Assembly: GCA_022826745.1 (NCBI GenBank)
Contig: JAJDUI010000022.1
Location: 62,001-126,000 of the forward strand
From: Thermoanaerobaculia bacterium
GTDB taxonomy: Bacteria > Acidobacteriota > Thermoanaerobaculia > Multivoradales > Multivoraceae
Length of the DNA: 64,000 nucleotides
Direction: 5' to 3'
Made by a program: the position numbers and the translations under genes. The notes below the pieces were generated by a model that saw nothing but the letters and a program-made list of their open reading frames with translations, had not been told where the DNA came from and did not search any database. The stretch's first letter is position 1. Every line of letters starts with the position of its first letter. Below, piece by piece: positions 43,182 to 52,477 of the stretch.

Positions 43182-43505
43182 ATGCCGAAGATCACCTATA
43201 TCGACCAGGACGGCAGTTCGCGCGTGGTCGAGGCGCCGATCGGGGACTCCGTCATGGAGTGCGCCGTAGACAACGACGTCGACGGCATCGTCGCGGCCTG
43301 CGGCGGCAACTGCTCCTGCAGCACCTGCCACGTCTACATCGACGAGGCCTGGGTCAAGGCGGTCGGCCCCCGCCACGAGGAGGAGGAGTTCACGCTCGAA
43401 TACGGCATCGACGTGCGCCCCACGAGTCGCCTGAGCTGCCAGATCGAAGTGACCGACGAACTGGACGGCCTGGTCGTCCATCTGCCCGCCGAACAGGCGG
43501 AGTAG
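43182..43505 (+). CDS. [2Fe-2S] ferredoxin, adrenodoxin/putidaredoxin type
   Basis: A 107-residue electron carrier starting at ATG 43182 (MPKITYIDQDG). Cluster cysteines lie in ACGGNCSCSTCHVY, a C-x5-C-x2-C pattern with one additional Cys, and in LSCQ near the C-terminus. The acidic helix EAWVKAVGPRHEEEE is typical of partner recognition in this class. It usually feeds cytochromes P450 or Fe-S/lipoate biosynthesis. No P450 or ferredoxin reductase is adjacent. The metallo-hydrolase follows 27 bp later. Confidence 0.9.
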   Translation: MPKITYIDQDGSSRVVEAPIGDSVMECAVDNDVDGIVAACGGNCSCSTCHVYIDEAWVKAVGPRHEEEEFTLEYGIDVRPTSRLSCQIEVTDELDGLVVHLPAEQAE

Positions 43506-43532
43506 ATCCGCCCCCAAGGGAGGAATCACACC

Positions 43533-44201
43533 ATGACCCTCGAACTCACCTTCCTCGGCCACTCCGGCTTCCTGATGAGCGACGGCGACCACACGCTCGC
43601 CATCGATCCTTTCCTGACCGGCAATCCGGTGGCGACCATGGCGGCCGGCGACGTCAGGTGCGACGCCATCGCCCTGACCCACGGCCACGCGGACCACTTC
43701 GGCGACACGCTGGCCATCGCCCAGGCCAACAACGCGAACGTGATCGCCGCGTTCGAGATGTGCAACTACCTGCAGGAGCAGGGCCACGACAACGTGAACC
43801 CCGGCAACCCCGGTGGCAAGATCGATACCGGATTCGGCTGGGTCGCCTTCACTCACGCCTTTCACTCCTCGTCGTTCGAAGGGCAGTACATGGGGATGCC
43901 CTGCGGCCTGGTCGTCCACATGGGCGGCAAGACGGTCTACCACTGCGGCGACACGGGGCTCTTCGGCGACATGAAGCTGATCGGCGAGATCTACCGGCCG
44001 GACGCCGCCTGCGTGCCGATCGGCGACCGCTTCACGATGGGGCCGGAACTGGCGACCAAGGCGGCCGAGCTGATCGGCGCGCCGCTGGCGATCCCGATCC
44101 ACTACGACACCTGGCCGCCGATCTCGCAGGACCCGGGCGACTTCGCACCAGCCGGCGTAGAAGTCAAGGTGATGGCGGCCGGCGATACGCTCGCCATCTG
44201 A
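43533..44201 (+). CDS. UPF0173-type metal-dependent hydrolase
   Basis: A 222-residue metallo-beta-lactamase-fold protein from ATG 43533 behind AAGGGAGG. The motifs LTFLGHSGFLM, DPFLTGNP, LTHGHADHFGD and HCGDTGLFGDMKLIGE are those of the UPF0173/UlaG-like family. The C-terminal IPIHYDTWPPISQDP is also diagnostic. A binuclear metal hydrolase is expected; no substrate is established for this branch. Confidence 0.9.
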   Translation: MTLELTFLGHSGFLMSDGDHTLAIDPFLTGNPVATMAAGDVRCDAIALTHGHADHFGDTLAIAQANNANVIAAFEMCNYLQEQGHDNVNPGNPGGKIDTGFGWVAFTHAFHSSSFEGQYMGMPCGLVVHMGGKTVYHCGDTGLFGDMKLIGEIYRPDAACVPIGDRFTMGPELATKAAELIGAPLAIPIHYDTWPPISQDPGDFAPAGVEVKVMAAGDTLAI

Positions 44202-44289
44202 CCGCGAGTGTCTTTCGCCGCGGTCACGCCAATCGTGACCCGGCCGCAACAAGCAACGCAGCCTTCCGTAACAGGAGGCTGACGACGCC

Positions 44290-45144
44290 ATGCTCGTGTT
44301 CGACCATGTCAGCAAGTCCTTCGGCGACCTGCGCGCGGTCGACGACTTGTCCTTCGAAGTGGAGGCCGGCGAAGTGTTCGGGCTGCTGGGTCCGAACGGC
44401 GCCGGCAAGACGACGGCGATCAACATGGCGGTCGGTCTGCTCGAACCGGACGAAGGGGTGGTCCGCTTCGCGGACGAGGCCTTCGACCGGGACCCGCGCG
44501 ACGCGGAGAACCGCAGGTCGCTGGGTCTGGCGCCGCAGTCCATCGCCCTCTACGAGCAGATCGGCGGCGCCGACAACCTGCGCTTCTTCGGCCGCCTCCA
44601 CGGTCTGCGGGGATCCGACCTGGAAGAACGGGTCGTCGCCTGCCTCGACTTCGCCGATCTGACGGACGTCGGGAAGAAGGTCGTCTCCAAGTACTCCGGC
44701 GGCATGAAGCGGCGGCTCAACCTGGCGGTCGCGATCATCCACGATCCGGAACTTGTCCTGCTCGACGAACCGACGGTCGGCGTCGATCCCCAATCCAGAA
44801 ACGCGATCTTCGAGCGCGTCGAACAGCTTCGGGACGCGGGCAAGCAGGTCGTCTACACGACCCATTACATGGAAGAAGCGCAGCGCCTCTGCGACCGGGT
44901 CGCGATCATCGACCGGGGCCGGCTGATGGCGCTCGACACGGTGCCGGCACTGATCGAAGTTCACGGCGGCCCCGGCAATCTGGTCGTCAGGACCGGCGAC
45001 AGCGAATCACGCCACGAGACGACCGATCCGCTCGGCACGCTCGCCGAACTCCAGGCCCGGCAGGCGGTGGATCATTTCCAGTACCTCCCGCCGGACCTCG
45101 AGACGGTGTTCCTCAATCTCACCGGCCGCGCGCTCCGCGACTAG
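44290..45144 (+). CDS. ABC transporter ATP-binding protein (ABC-2 exporter, DrrA/NatA-like)
   Basis: A 284-residue ATPase with Walker A GPNGAGKTT, Q-loop LGLAPQSIALYEQI, signature YSGGMKRRLN, Walker B LVLLDEPTVGVDPQSR and H-loop VYTTHYMEEA. A C-terminal extension of about 60 residues follows the core. It is paired with the permease 21 bp downstream. NatA/DrrA-type systems export drugs, ions or lipids; the cargo here is unknown. The start has AGGAGG upstream. Confidence 0.92.
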   Translation: MLVFDHVSKSFGDLRAVDDLSFEVEAGEVFGLLGPNGAGKTTAINMAVGLLEPDEGVVRFADEAFDRDPRDAENRRSLGLAPQSIALYEQIGGADNLRFFGRLHGLRGSDLEERVVACLDFADLTDVGKKVVSKYSGGMKRRLNLAVAIIHDPELVLLDEPTVGVDPQSRNAIFERVEQLRDAGKQVVYTTHYMEEAQRLCDRVAIIDRGRLMALDTVPALIEVHGGPGNLVVRTGDSESRHETTDPLGTLAELQARQAVDHFQYLPPDLETVFLNLTGRALRD

Positions 45145-45165
45145 CAGCACGCGAGGAGAACAGGC

Positions 45166-46443
45166 GTGAACAAGATCGTCGCCATGGCCGCGAAGGACAT
45201 CCACATCCTCTTCCGGGACAAGCTGGGCTTCTTCTTCACCGTCTTCTTCCCGCTGATGATGGCGATCTTCTTCGGCGCCATGTTCGCCGGCCTGAGCCGC
45301 GGGCCCGCGAACATCCCGATCGCCCTTGTCGACCAGGACCGGACTGCCGCCTCGGAGCGCTTCATCGAGCGGCTCGGGCAAGCCTCCGGGCTGGCTGTCG
45401 AACAGATTCCCGGCGAGGAGGCCCTGGAGCAGGTGCGGCGGGGCCGGACGGCCGTCCTGGTCACCCTGACGCCCGGTTTCGGCGCCGCCCTGGACAATCC
45501 CTTCGTGACGACGCCCGAAGTCGAGATGACCGTCGATCCCACGCAGTTCGCCGTGGCCGGGATGGTCCGGGGCGTCCTGCTGGAGGCGGCCGGGGCCGAG
45601 CTGCAGGACCTGATGTCGGATCCGGCCCGTCTGGGTGCCGCGAACAGCCAGAACAGCCTGTTCTTCGAGAGTCTGCCGCCCTCCGACGCCCGCGACCAGA
45701 TGCTGACGTTCCTCGACCTGTCGCCGCGCGTTTCGTCGCTGATCGACGAAATGGGTCTGGGCGCCGCGACCGGCGGAAACCAGGGCTTCTTCGGCCCACC
45801 ACTCGAGATCGAGCAGACGGAAGTCCAGGCCGAGCGCCCGGGTCCGACGAACTCCTATGCCACATCCTTCGCGCAGGCGATGCTCTGGACGCTGATCGGA
45901 GGCTCGGTGTCCTTCAGCATGTCGATCGCCATCGAACGGAGCCGCGGCACGCTGATGCGACTGCTCGTGGCGCCGATCACGGCCCGTCACCTCCTCGCAG
46001 CCAAGGGGCTGGCCTGCCTCGGCGCGACCCTGTTCACGAGCTCGGCGCTGATCACGCTGGGGATCACCGTGTTCGACGTCAGGCCCACGTCCTATCCGCT
46101 GCTGGCGCTGGCTCTTCTCTGCGGCTCGATCTGCTTTTGCGGCATCATGATGGCCCTGAGCGTCATCGGTGGCACGGAACAGGCGGCCGCCGGCATCGGC
46201 TGGGGCCTCTCACTGCCGCTGTCCATGCTGGGCGGCGGCATGGTGCCCCTGTTCCTGATGCCGGAATGGATGCAGCGCCTCGCCAACATCAGCCCGATGA
46301 AATGGACGCTGATGGCGTACGAGGGCGCAATCTGGCGCGGTTTCACGCTGAACGAGATGTTGCTCCCCTGCACGGTTCTGGTGGCAATCGGAGTCGTCGC
46401 CTTCACGCTCGGCGCCAGGCGCCTGCGTTGGGACACGGGCTGA
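45166..46443 (+). CDS. ABC-2 type transporter permease
   Basis: A 425-residue membrane subunit, GTG start with GAGGAG upstream. It has one N-terminal helix (LGFFFTVFFPLMMAIFFGAM), a large outer domain (about residues 45-235) rich in polar sequence, and five C-terminal helices, with the ABC-2 motif SFSMSIAIERSRGTLMRLLVAPI before them. This is the NatB/YhhJ-like layout. It forms the exporter with the preceding ATPase. The following sugar kinase starts 4 bp after its stop and may be co-transcribed. Confidence 0.9.
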   Translation: MNKIVAMAAKDIHILFRDKLGFFFTVFFPLMMAIFFGAMFAGLSRGPANIPIALVDQDRTAASERFIERLGQASGLAVEQIPGEEALEQVRRGRTAVLVTLTPGFGAALDNPFVTTPEVEMTVDPTQFAVAGMVRGVLLEAAGAELQDLMSDPARLGAANSQNSLFFESLPPSDARDQMLTFLDLSPRVSSLIDEMGLGAATGGNQGFFGPPLEIEQTEVQAERPGPTNSYATSFAQAMLWTLIGGSVSFSMSIAIERSRGTLMRLLVAPITARHLLAAKGLACLGATLFTSSALITLGITVFDVRPTSYPLLALALLCGSICFCGIMMALSVIGGTEQAAAGIGWGLSLPLSMLGGGMVPLFLMPEWMQRLANISPMKWTLMAYEGAIWRGFTLNEMLLPCTVLVAIGVVAFTLGARRLRWDTG

Positions 46444-46447
46444 ACTG

Positions 46448-47371
46448 TTGGCCGGTCCCCTGCTCGTCATCGGCTCGGTCAACTACGACCTGATCTTCCG
46501 GCATCCCAGGCTGCCCCGGCAGGGCGAGACGATCACAGGCGCGGAACTGTTCGAGTCGTGCGGTGGCAAGGGCGCGAACCAGGCCGTGGCGGCCGTCCGC
46601 TGCCGTGGCGGACTCGAGTCGGTTCCCGGCCCCATCTTCTTCGCGGGCGCCGTCGGCGACGATGTGAACGGCGCGGCCCAGCGCCGCGTCTTCGTCGAAG
46701 CCGGGCTGAACACCCGCTATCTGCTCGTCCTCGATGATGTCCACACGGGACTTTCCGCGGTCTGGGTCGAGGCGGAGAGCGGGGACAACCGGATCATGAA
46801 CTCGCCTGGAGCGAACTCCCGCGTGACCGCGGAGGCGCTGGCTTCGGTGCCGGTCGAAGAAGCCGGGCTGCTGCTGCTCCAGAACGAGACACCGGCCGAC
46901 GGGGTCCGCAGCGCGGTCAACCGGGCCGCCGATGCCGGCGTGCCGGTGATGTGGAACCCGGCGCCCATCGACGAGCAGAACGACCCGGGTCTCGACCCGG
47001 AGCGAATCGCCTGGGTGACACCGAACGAAGTCGAGTGCGCCGTCCTGCTGGGCCGGGCCGGCGAGCGGATCGACGCGGCGAGCGCCGCCGACGCCGCATC
47101 GGAGCTGCTGGGCCTCGGCTACGGCGGCGCCGCTCTCACCCTGGGTCCGGCCGGCGTCATGCTGGCCGAGCCGGGCTCGACGCCCACGCTGGTGCCCGCC
47201 CCCGAGGTCGGCGCGGTCGACACGACGGGCGCCGGCGACGCCTTCAACGGCGCCTTCGCCGCCGCCCTGCTGGGCTCGGCCGACAGCCGCAAGGCCGTCG
47301 AGTTCGGCGTCCGCTACGCCAGTGACTCGGTGACGCGCCACGGCACGCAGACTTCCTTCGCCCGCTGGTAG
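46448..47371 (+). CDS. rbsK: Ribokinase-like PfkB-family carbohydrate kinase
   Basis: A 307-residue kinase starting at TTG 46448 (4 bp after the permease stop). The N-terminal motif VIGSVNYDLIF, the GGKGANQAVAA ribokinase signature and the C-terminal VDTTGAGDAFNGAF with catalytic Asp and anion hole are all present. WVTPNEVECAVLLGR is also typical. Probably phosphorylates ribose or a related furanose; the absence of a nearby rbs transporter leaves the sugar open. Confidence 0.85.
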   Translation: MAGPLLVIGSVNYDLIFRHPRLPRQGETITGAELFESCGGKGANQAVAAVRCRGGLESVPGPIFFAGAVGDDVNGAAQRRVFVEAGLNTRYLLVLDDVHTGLSAVWVEAESGDNRIMNSPGANSRVTAEALASVPVEEAGLLLLQNETPADGVRSAVNRAADAGVPVMWNPAPIDEQNDPGLDPERIAWVTPNEVECAVLLGRAGERIDAASAADAASELLGLGYGGAALTLGPAGVMLAEPGSTPTLVPAPEVGAVDTTGAGDAFNGAFAAALLGSADSRKAVEFGVRYASDSVTRHGTQTSFARW

Positions 47372-47380
47372 CGTCGCCGC

Positions 47381-48679
47381 GTGTCCGGCCGCGGCTCCTC
47401 CCCCAAGCTCGCCCTGCTCGGCGGCACTCCGGTCCGCGGCAAGGCGTGGCCCCAATGGCCGGCGCGCGACGCGGAAGAAGAAGAGGCCCTGATCACGGCG
47501 CTCCGCGACGGTGACTGGGGCGGCTTCCCGCTGCCGAACGAACGCTCAGCCACCTTCGCCGCCGCCTTCGCCGAGCGCCACGACTGTAAACACGCCCTCT
47601 GCGTGGCGAACGGCACCGTCTCGCTCGAGGTCGCGCTTCAGGCGATGGGAGTCGAATCCGGCGCAGAGGTCATCGTGCCCGCCTACACCTTCGAGGCGAC
47701 CGCCTCGGCGGCCCTGTTCGCCGGCTGCGTCCCCCTCTTCGCCGACATCGACCCGGACACCTGGTGCATCGACGTCGAGTCGGCGGCGGCCCTGATCACC
47801 GAGCGCACGCAGGCGATCGTTCCCGTCCACCTTGCCATGACCGTCGCCGACCTGGACGCGATCGGGTCGCTCGCCGGGAAGCATGGACTGGCCGTGCTCG
47901 AGGACTGTGCCCACGCCCACGGCGCCCGCTGGCGCGACCGCGGCGTCGGCTCCTGGGGCGATGCCGGCTCCTTCAGCTTCCAGTCCTCGAAGCTGATGAC
48001 GGCCGGCGAGGGCGGCATCGTGACGACATCGGACGACGCGACTCTCGACCGGCTACACGCTCTCGTGAACTGCGGCCGCCAGCGCCCGAGCGCAGCCGAG
48101 GCGGTCCCGGTCATCGGCCACAACTACCGAATGACCGACCTGCAGGCCACGATCCTCGAGGTCCAGCTCGGCAGGCTCGACCGACAGCACGAGATCCGTG
48201 CGCGAAACGCCGGCCGCCTGGGGGCCGCGATCGAGGACATCAACGGGCTTGTGAACCTCCGGATCGACGACCGGGTGACGACCCAGGCGATCTACCAGTT
48301 CGTCTTCCGCTTCGACAGCGAGGCCTTCGCCGGCCTCGACCGCGACACGTTCGTTGCCGCGCTGGCGGCCGAGGGCGTGCCGGCCGATGGGCGCTTCTAC
48401 GAGTCACTGCCCGTCAGCGAACTGCTCCGCCCCGACCCGGCCCGCTACCCCGCCTGGAGCGAGGCACTCGCACGGAGGCCCGCCGCCGACTGCCCCAACG
48501 CCGAGCGTGCCGCCTACCGGGAGTCGGTCTGGTTGCCCCACCAACTCCTGCTCGGCACGGAGGCCGACGTCGACGACATCGTCGAGGCCATGCTCAAGGT
48601 ACAGCGTAGCGCTGGCGATCTGGCCGGGCTTCAGACCGCGGAGGTCGAGCGGCTGCGGCAGGCCCGGTCGGCCCGCTAG
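47381..48679 (+). CDS. DegT/DnrJ/EryC1/StrS-family PLP aminotransferase
   Basis: A 432-residue protein starting at GTG 47381. The fold-type I features are ALCVANGTVSLEVAL, VPAYTFEATASA, DIDPDTWCID, VLEDCAHAHGA and the PLP-lysine motif FSFQSSKLMTAGEGG. The region LLGGTPVRGKAWPQWP at the N-terminus resembles the scyllo-inosose/3-amino-5-hydroxybenzoate type rather than sugar-nucleotide enzymes. It makes amino sugars or aminocyclitols. The adjacent ribokinase hints at a small sugar-modifying operon, but no glycosyltransferase is next to it. Its stop interlocks with the stop of the convergent gene. Confidence 0.85.
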   Translation: MSGRGSSPKLALLGGTPVRGKAWPQWPARDAEEEEALITALRDGDWGGFPLPNERSATFAAAFAERHDCKHALCVANGTVSLEVALQAMGVESGAEVIVPAYTFEATASAALFAGCVPLFADIDPDTWCIDVESAAALITERTQAIVPVHLAMTVADLDAIGSLAGKHGLAVLEDCAHAHGARWRDRGVGSWGDAGSFSFQSSKLMTAGEGGIVTTSDDATLDRLHALVNCGRQRPSAAEAVPVIGHNYRMTDLQATILEVQLGRLDRQHEIRARNAGRLGAAIEDINGLVNLRIDDRVTTQAIYQFVFRFDSEAFAGLDRDTFVAALAAEGVPADGRFYESLPVSELLRPDPARYPAWSEALARRPAADCPNAERAAYRESVWLPHQLLLGTEADVDDIVEAMLKVQRSAGDLAGLQTAEVERLRQARSAR

Positions 48680-49944
48680 GCCCAGGTCAGCGTACTGGTG
48701 CTCTGACCGAAGGAGTCCGTCTCCACGCCCATCGACTGCAGCAGGGTCACGTACAGGTTGCAGAGCGGCGCGTTGTGCCCGCCCTCGTGGACGATGTGCT
48801 GGCCGTGGCTGAAGCCGCCGCCGGCGACCAGGATCGGCAGGTCCTTCGGTTCGTGGGAGTTCGCGTTGCCGAGGTTGCTGCCGAACAGCACCGCCGTGTT
48901 GTCGAGCAGCGAACCGTTGCCGTCGCCGCGCTCCCCCAGGTCGGTCAGGAGATCGTCGAAGCTCTCGACGATCTCGGTCTCGATCTTCTTGAGCTGCGCG
49001 ATCTTCGCCGGGTCCTGGCCGTGATGCGACAGGCTGTGCTGGTCGAAGTTGACGCCCGGGACGTCGATCACGACGCCGTGATCCTGGATCATCAGGCTGA
49101 TCACTCGTGACGAGTCGGTCTCCAGAATCAGCGGGATCATCCGGAACATCAGCTTGATGCGGCCGATCAGATCGGAGCGCGACGGAATGTCGACCGGCGG
49201 CTCGACATCAACCACCGGCTTCGGCTTCTGCTGCCAGGCCTTGACCTCGGCGAGATCGAGTTCGGCCGTGCGCACCGCGTTGAAGTAGGAGTCCAGCTTC
49301 ACCTGGTCGGCCAGACTCACTCGCCGGCGCAGCGCCGAAGTCTGCGACTTGAGCCGATCGAGGATGCTGCCGCCGTCGTTCAGGCTCTGCTTCTCTCGCT
49401 CGACCTCTTCCGGCGTGCCCTGCAGGAACAACTGCCGGAACAGGTTCGCCGGGCTCGTCTGGGCCGGCACCATGGCGCCGCTCCTGGTGTATGACTGACT
49501 CTGCGGAGCCGCCGTGCCGAGCACCACGGACGGGAAACGCGTCGTGTACCCGAGATGGTTCGCGGCCACCTGGTCCATCGAGATCGTGTTCCGGAAACCG
49601 TCGAGCCCGGGCCGCCGGGCGGCCGTCAGGAACGTGATCTCGGAGTTGTGCGGCTGCCGGCCGGTCTGCTCCTCGTGCGAGAACCCGGAGAACAGCGTGA
49701 AGTTGTCCCTGTGCTTCTCGAGCAGCGACAGATACTCTGTCATCTCGTAGCCGGCGCCGGCCGTCTCGGGGAACCAGGCCTCCTTGTAGAGGCCGAGGGT
49801 GTTGCAGATGTTGACCATCCGCCTGGGTCCGGTGGCTGCGGCGCGGGCCAGCCCCGGGGTCATCGACTCGAGCATCGGCAACGCGAGGGCCACGCCCGAG
49901 GCGCGCAGGAAGGTACGGCGGTCCAGAGGTCTGGTCAGGTTCAT
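48676..49944 (-). CDS. DUF1552 Tat-exported protein
   Basis: A 422-residue protein whose start at 49944 gives a twin-arginine signal (DRRTFLRASGVALALPML). The mature part shows the DUF1552 pattern: NICNTLGLYKEAWFPETAGAGYEMTEYL shortened here to its first residues, FTLFSGFSHEEQTG, LGERGDGNGSLLDNTAVLFGS and GGGFSHGQHIVHEG, reminiscent of sulfatase/alkaline-phosphatase-like folds. It follows the DUF1592-type gene by 2 bp, the standard pair in Planctomycetes and Acidobacteria. The function of the pair is unknown; association with c-type heme suggests extracytoplasmic redox or polymer degradation. Confidence 0.87.
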   Translation of the reverse strand: MNLTRPLDRRTFLRASGVALALPMLESMTPGLARAAATGPRRMVNICNTLGLYKEAWFPETAGAGYEMTEYLSLLEKHRDNFTLFSGFSHEEQTGRQPHNSEITFLTAARRPGLDGFRNTISMDQVAANHLGYTTRFPSVVLGTAAPQSQSYTRSGAMVPAQTSPANLFRQLFLQGTPEEVEREKQSLNDGGSILDRLKSQTSALRRRVSLADQVKLDSYFNAVRTAELDLAEVKAWQQKPKPVVDVEPPVDIPSRSDLIGRIKLMFRMIPLILETDSSRVISLMIQDHGVVIDVPGVNFDQHSLSHHGQDPAKIAQLKKIETEIVESFDDLLTDLGERGDGNGSLLDNTAVLFGSNLGNANSHEPKDLPILVAGGGFSHGQHIVHEGGHNAPLCNLYVTLLQSMGVETDSFGQSTSTLTWA

Positions 49945-49946
49945 CG

Positions 49947-52394
49947 CTACCTCGTCCTGAAGAGGTCGCTCTTCGTGACCTCGTGAATCATCGTCCTGAA
50001 CGGAAAACCGTCGTCGCCGAGCTTCGCCAAGACGTCCTCGACGCCGTCCCTGTCCGCGAACTCGATCTCGGCGCCCGTCGAGTAGACGAGGAGCTGGGAC
50101 ACGAGATGACGCGCCACCTGCTCCACGTCCCTGCCGAGCAGTTCCTTGTACTCCTCGATCCCCGCGAAGGCCTCGCCGTCGGCGGTGATGCCCGAGGCGT
50201 CGACCGGGGGTCCCTGCTTGTACGGCATCGGATAGACGAATCCGTCCGGCGTCGTGCCTTCGCCGCCGGCCGCGCGGTAGTTCGTGCGGAAGCCGCCGAT
50301 CACGTCGAAGGACTCGAGGGCGAAGCCCGGTGGATCGATCACGCGGTGACAACTGTTGCAGACGGGCTCGTTGCGGTGCTTCGCCAACTGCTCGCGGACC
50401 GTCACGGCGCCCCGGGTGTCCGGTTCGAGAGCCTCGACGCTCTCAGGCGGAGGCGGAGCCGGCTGGCCTAGCAGATTGGCCAGCACGAAGTTGCCGCGTG
50501 GAATCGGCGAGGTGATCGTGCCGTTGGCCGTGATCTTGTGGATGCTGGCCTGAGTGATCAGACCGCCGCGGACGCTGTCCGGCGGCAGCGCCACCTTGCG
50601 CATGTGCTGTCCCTCGACCTCCGGGATGCCGTAGTGGTCGGCCAGGCGCCGGTTGAGGAACGTGAAGTCGGCGTCGATCAGGCTGCCCACGCCGTGGTCC
50701 CCGTCGATCAGCTCGGCCAGGAACAGTTGGGTCTCCCTGGCCATCGCCTGTCCCAAGCGGTCGTCGTACTCGGGATAGAGCCCGGAGTCCGGGTTCGTCG
50801 CCTTCATCTCGTAGAGCCTGAACGCCTGGCCCGCGAAGTCGTGGACGAAGCGCTCCGACCTGGGGTCGTCGAGCAGACGCTCCACCTGAGCCGCCAGGAC
50901 TTCCGGGTCGGACAGGCTGCCGTCGCCGGCGCTGGCCAGCAGTTCATCGTCCGGCAGGCTCCGCCAGAGGAAGTAGGAAAGGCGGGACGCCAGCGCGTGA
51001 TCGTCCAGCCGTCCAGGATCGCCCGCCTGGAACAGGAAGGGGGGAGCGCTGAGCATGGCGCGGAGCGGAATGCGCACTGCTTCGATGAACGGCCGGCCGC
51101 TCTCGAGAAGGGGCTGGGCCAGGCTCGCATAGGCCTCCAGTTCATCCTCGGCGAGCGGACGCCGGAAGGCCCGCGGCCCGAACCCGGCGACCACGTCCAC
51201 CACGTGCTCGTACGGCGCCTTCGTCAGGACGACATCGCCGGCATCGTCGAAGTCGACGCCGGCCAGCAGCTTCCGGGTGCTCGGCGGCGGCCAGGACTCG
51301 AACAGCGGACCCTCGATGACGAGCGACCGGAGCGCGATTCCCTCGCCCTTGTAGTTCTCCACGTTCCGGTCGGGCGGGTAGTAGTCGAAGTACTCGCCCG
51401 GCGGAGGATCCGCCTCGGCGAGCGAGGGAGCGAGGAGGTCGCCCGGGCGGAGGAAGGTCTCGAACTGCACCGTCCGCGGCGTCTCGCCGACCAGATCCCA
51501 GGAGGCGATCAGCTCGTCGAGCGAGGCGGCGGCCGCCTGCTTCGACCCCCGGTAGACGGTCAGCGTCACCGGCCCCCTGGGCTGGTACGCCCAGCCTTCG
51601 ATCGTCGCCCGATAGCGGCCGGCGTAGGGCACGTTGTAGCCCTCGGTCTCCGAGTGCATCAGGTACGTGGACCCGCCGTCGACGAACATGACGGCCGCGT
51701 CGTCCAGCATCTTCGTGATACCGCCGCCGAGGATCTCCGCCTTGCTCATGTAGGTGAGGTAGGTCGAATCGCCGTAGGCGATCTCGCGCCTGCCGGTAGC
51801 CGGCCGCGGCCCGATCTTGATCGCCTCGTCGAGCGCCCGGTCCGCCACTTCGAGATAGCTGCGGACATGCAGGGGAGACATGCTCTGGTTCGCCGCCACC
51901 GTGTCGAAGCCGCCGGAGTCGGCCTCCGCCGGCAGCGACTGGCTCAGTTCCATCGCCACCGCCTCGTCGATGGCGAGCAGATCCTGGATCGTGTAGGCGT
52001 ACTCAAGCCGGGTCAGGCGCCGCAGCGGTACGCGCTGGCCTCCGCGGGAGGCCAGATTGGCCTCGACCAGAGCCCCCCTGAGCGACGCCAGCGCCGCATC
52101 GATCAGCTCCGCTTCGGGCTTCGGCGCCTCCGGAGGCGGCATCTCGCCGTTGGCGATGCGATCGTGAATCCGCTGCCAGGTGCGGAAGGTCCTGGCGTCC
52201 GTCAGATCGTGGCTCAGACGGGTGATGCTGAGCGGCGTCGCGGTCCGGTTTCCGTGGCAGCGGATACAGGAGCGGTCGACCAGCGGCGCCACGCCCTCGA
52301 AGAATCCGGCGGCCTCCGTGGTCTCCTGCGCGGATACGGCCGGCACGAGCAGGACGAACGGCAACGCCGCGACCGCAATGCGATTCTGCTTCAT
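49947..52394 (-). CDS. DUF1592/DUF1588/DUF1595 cytochrome-like secreted protein
   Basis: An 815-residue exported protein from ATG 52394 (AAAGGGG site upstream) with a signal peptide ending VSAQ. The N-terminal heme motif SCIRCHGN is followed by the PSD1-like start (PLRRLTRLEYAYTIQDLL), a carbohydrate-binding-like domain in the middle (VTLTVYRGSKQAAAASL), DUF1592 (LASRLSYFLWRSLPDDELL), DUF1588 with CNSCHRVIDPPGFALESFD, and a DUF1585-type end. Two CxxCH motifs therefore could bind heme. It forms an operon with the DUF1552 gene 2 bp downstream. Confidence 0.9.
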   Translation of the reverse strand: MKQNRIAVAALPFVLLVPAVSAQETTEAAGFFEGVAPLVDRSCIRCHGNRTATPLSITRLSHDLTDARTFRTWQRIHDRIANGEMPPPEAPKPEAELIDAALASLRGALVEANLASRGGQRVPLRRLTRLEYAYTIQDLLAIDEAVAMELSQSLPAEADSGGFDTVAANQSMSPLHVRSYLEVADRALDEAIKIGPRPATGRREIAYGDSTYLTYMSKAEILGGGITKMLDDAAVMFVDGGSTYLMHSETEGYNVPYAGRYRATIEGWAYQPRGPVTLTVYRGSKQAAAASLDELIASWDLVGETPRTVQFETFLRPGDLLAPSLAEADPPPGEYFDYYPPDRNVENYKGEGIALRSLVIEGPLFESWPPPSTRKLLAGVDFDDAGDVVLTKAPYEHVVDVVAGFGPRAFRRPLAEDELEAYASLAQPLLESGRPFIEAVRIPLRAMLSAPPFLFQAGDPGRLDDHALASRLSYFLWRSLPDDELLASAGDGSLSDPEVLAAQVERLLDDPRSERFVHDFAGQAFRLYEMKATNPDSGLYPEYDDRLGQAMARETQLFLAELIDGDHGVGSLIDADFTFLNRRLADHYGIPEVEGQHMRKVALPPDSVRGGLITQASIHKITANGTITSPIPRGNFVLANLLGQPAPPPPESVEALEPDTRGAVTVREQLAKHRNEPVCNSCHRVIDPPGFALESFDVIGGFRTNYRAAGGEGTTPDGFVYPMPYKQGPPVDASGITADGEAFAGIEEYKELLGRDVEQVARHLVSQLLVYSTGAEIEFADRDGVEDVLAKLGDDGFPFRTMIHEVTKSDLFRTR

Positions 52395-52439
52395 CCCCTT
52401 TACCCTTCCGCCACCGCGCACCGGGGTGGCTGGCAACTC

Positions 52440-52474
52440 GCTCAAGAACTTGTAACACCCTACCATCTTTGAGC
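52440..52474. promoter_or_regulatory. Inverted repeat upstream of the DUF1592 gene
   Basis: GCTCAA (52440-52445) and TTGAGC (52469-52474) are inverted copies with a 23-bp centre, 46 bases before the start of the minus-strand DUF1592 gene. The centre includes TGTTAC on the minus strand, a possible -10. It may be an operator flanking the promoter. Confidence 0.3.
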
Positions 52475-52477
52475 GCC

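Noticed and set aside
43290..43335. Extra cysteine in the ferredoxin cluster loop (CGGNCSCSTC)
   Set aside because: Many bacterial adrenodoxin-type ferredoxins have this additional Cys, so it is not unusual.
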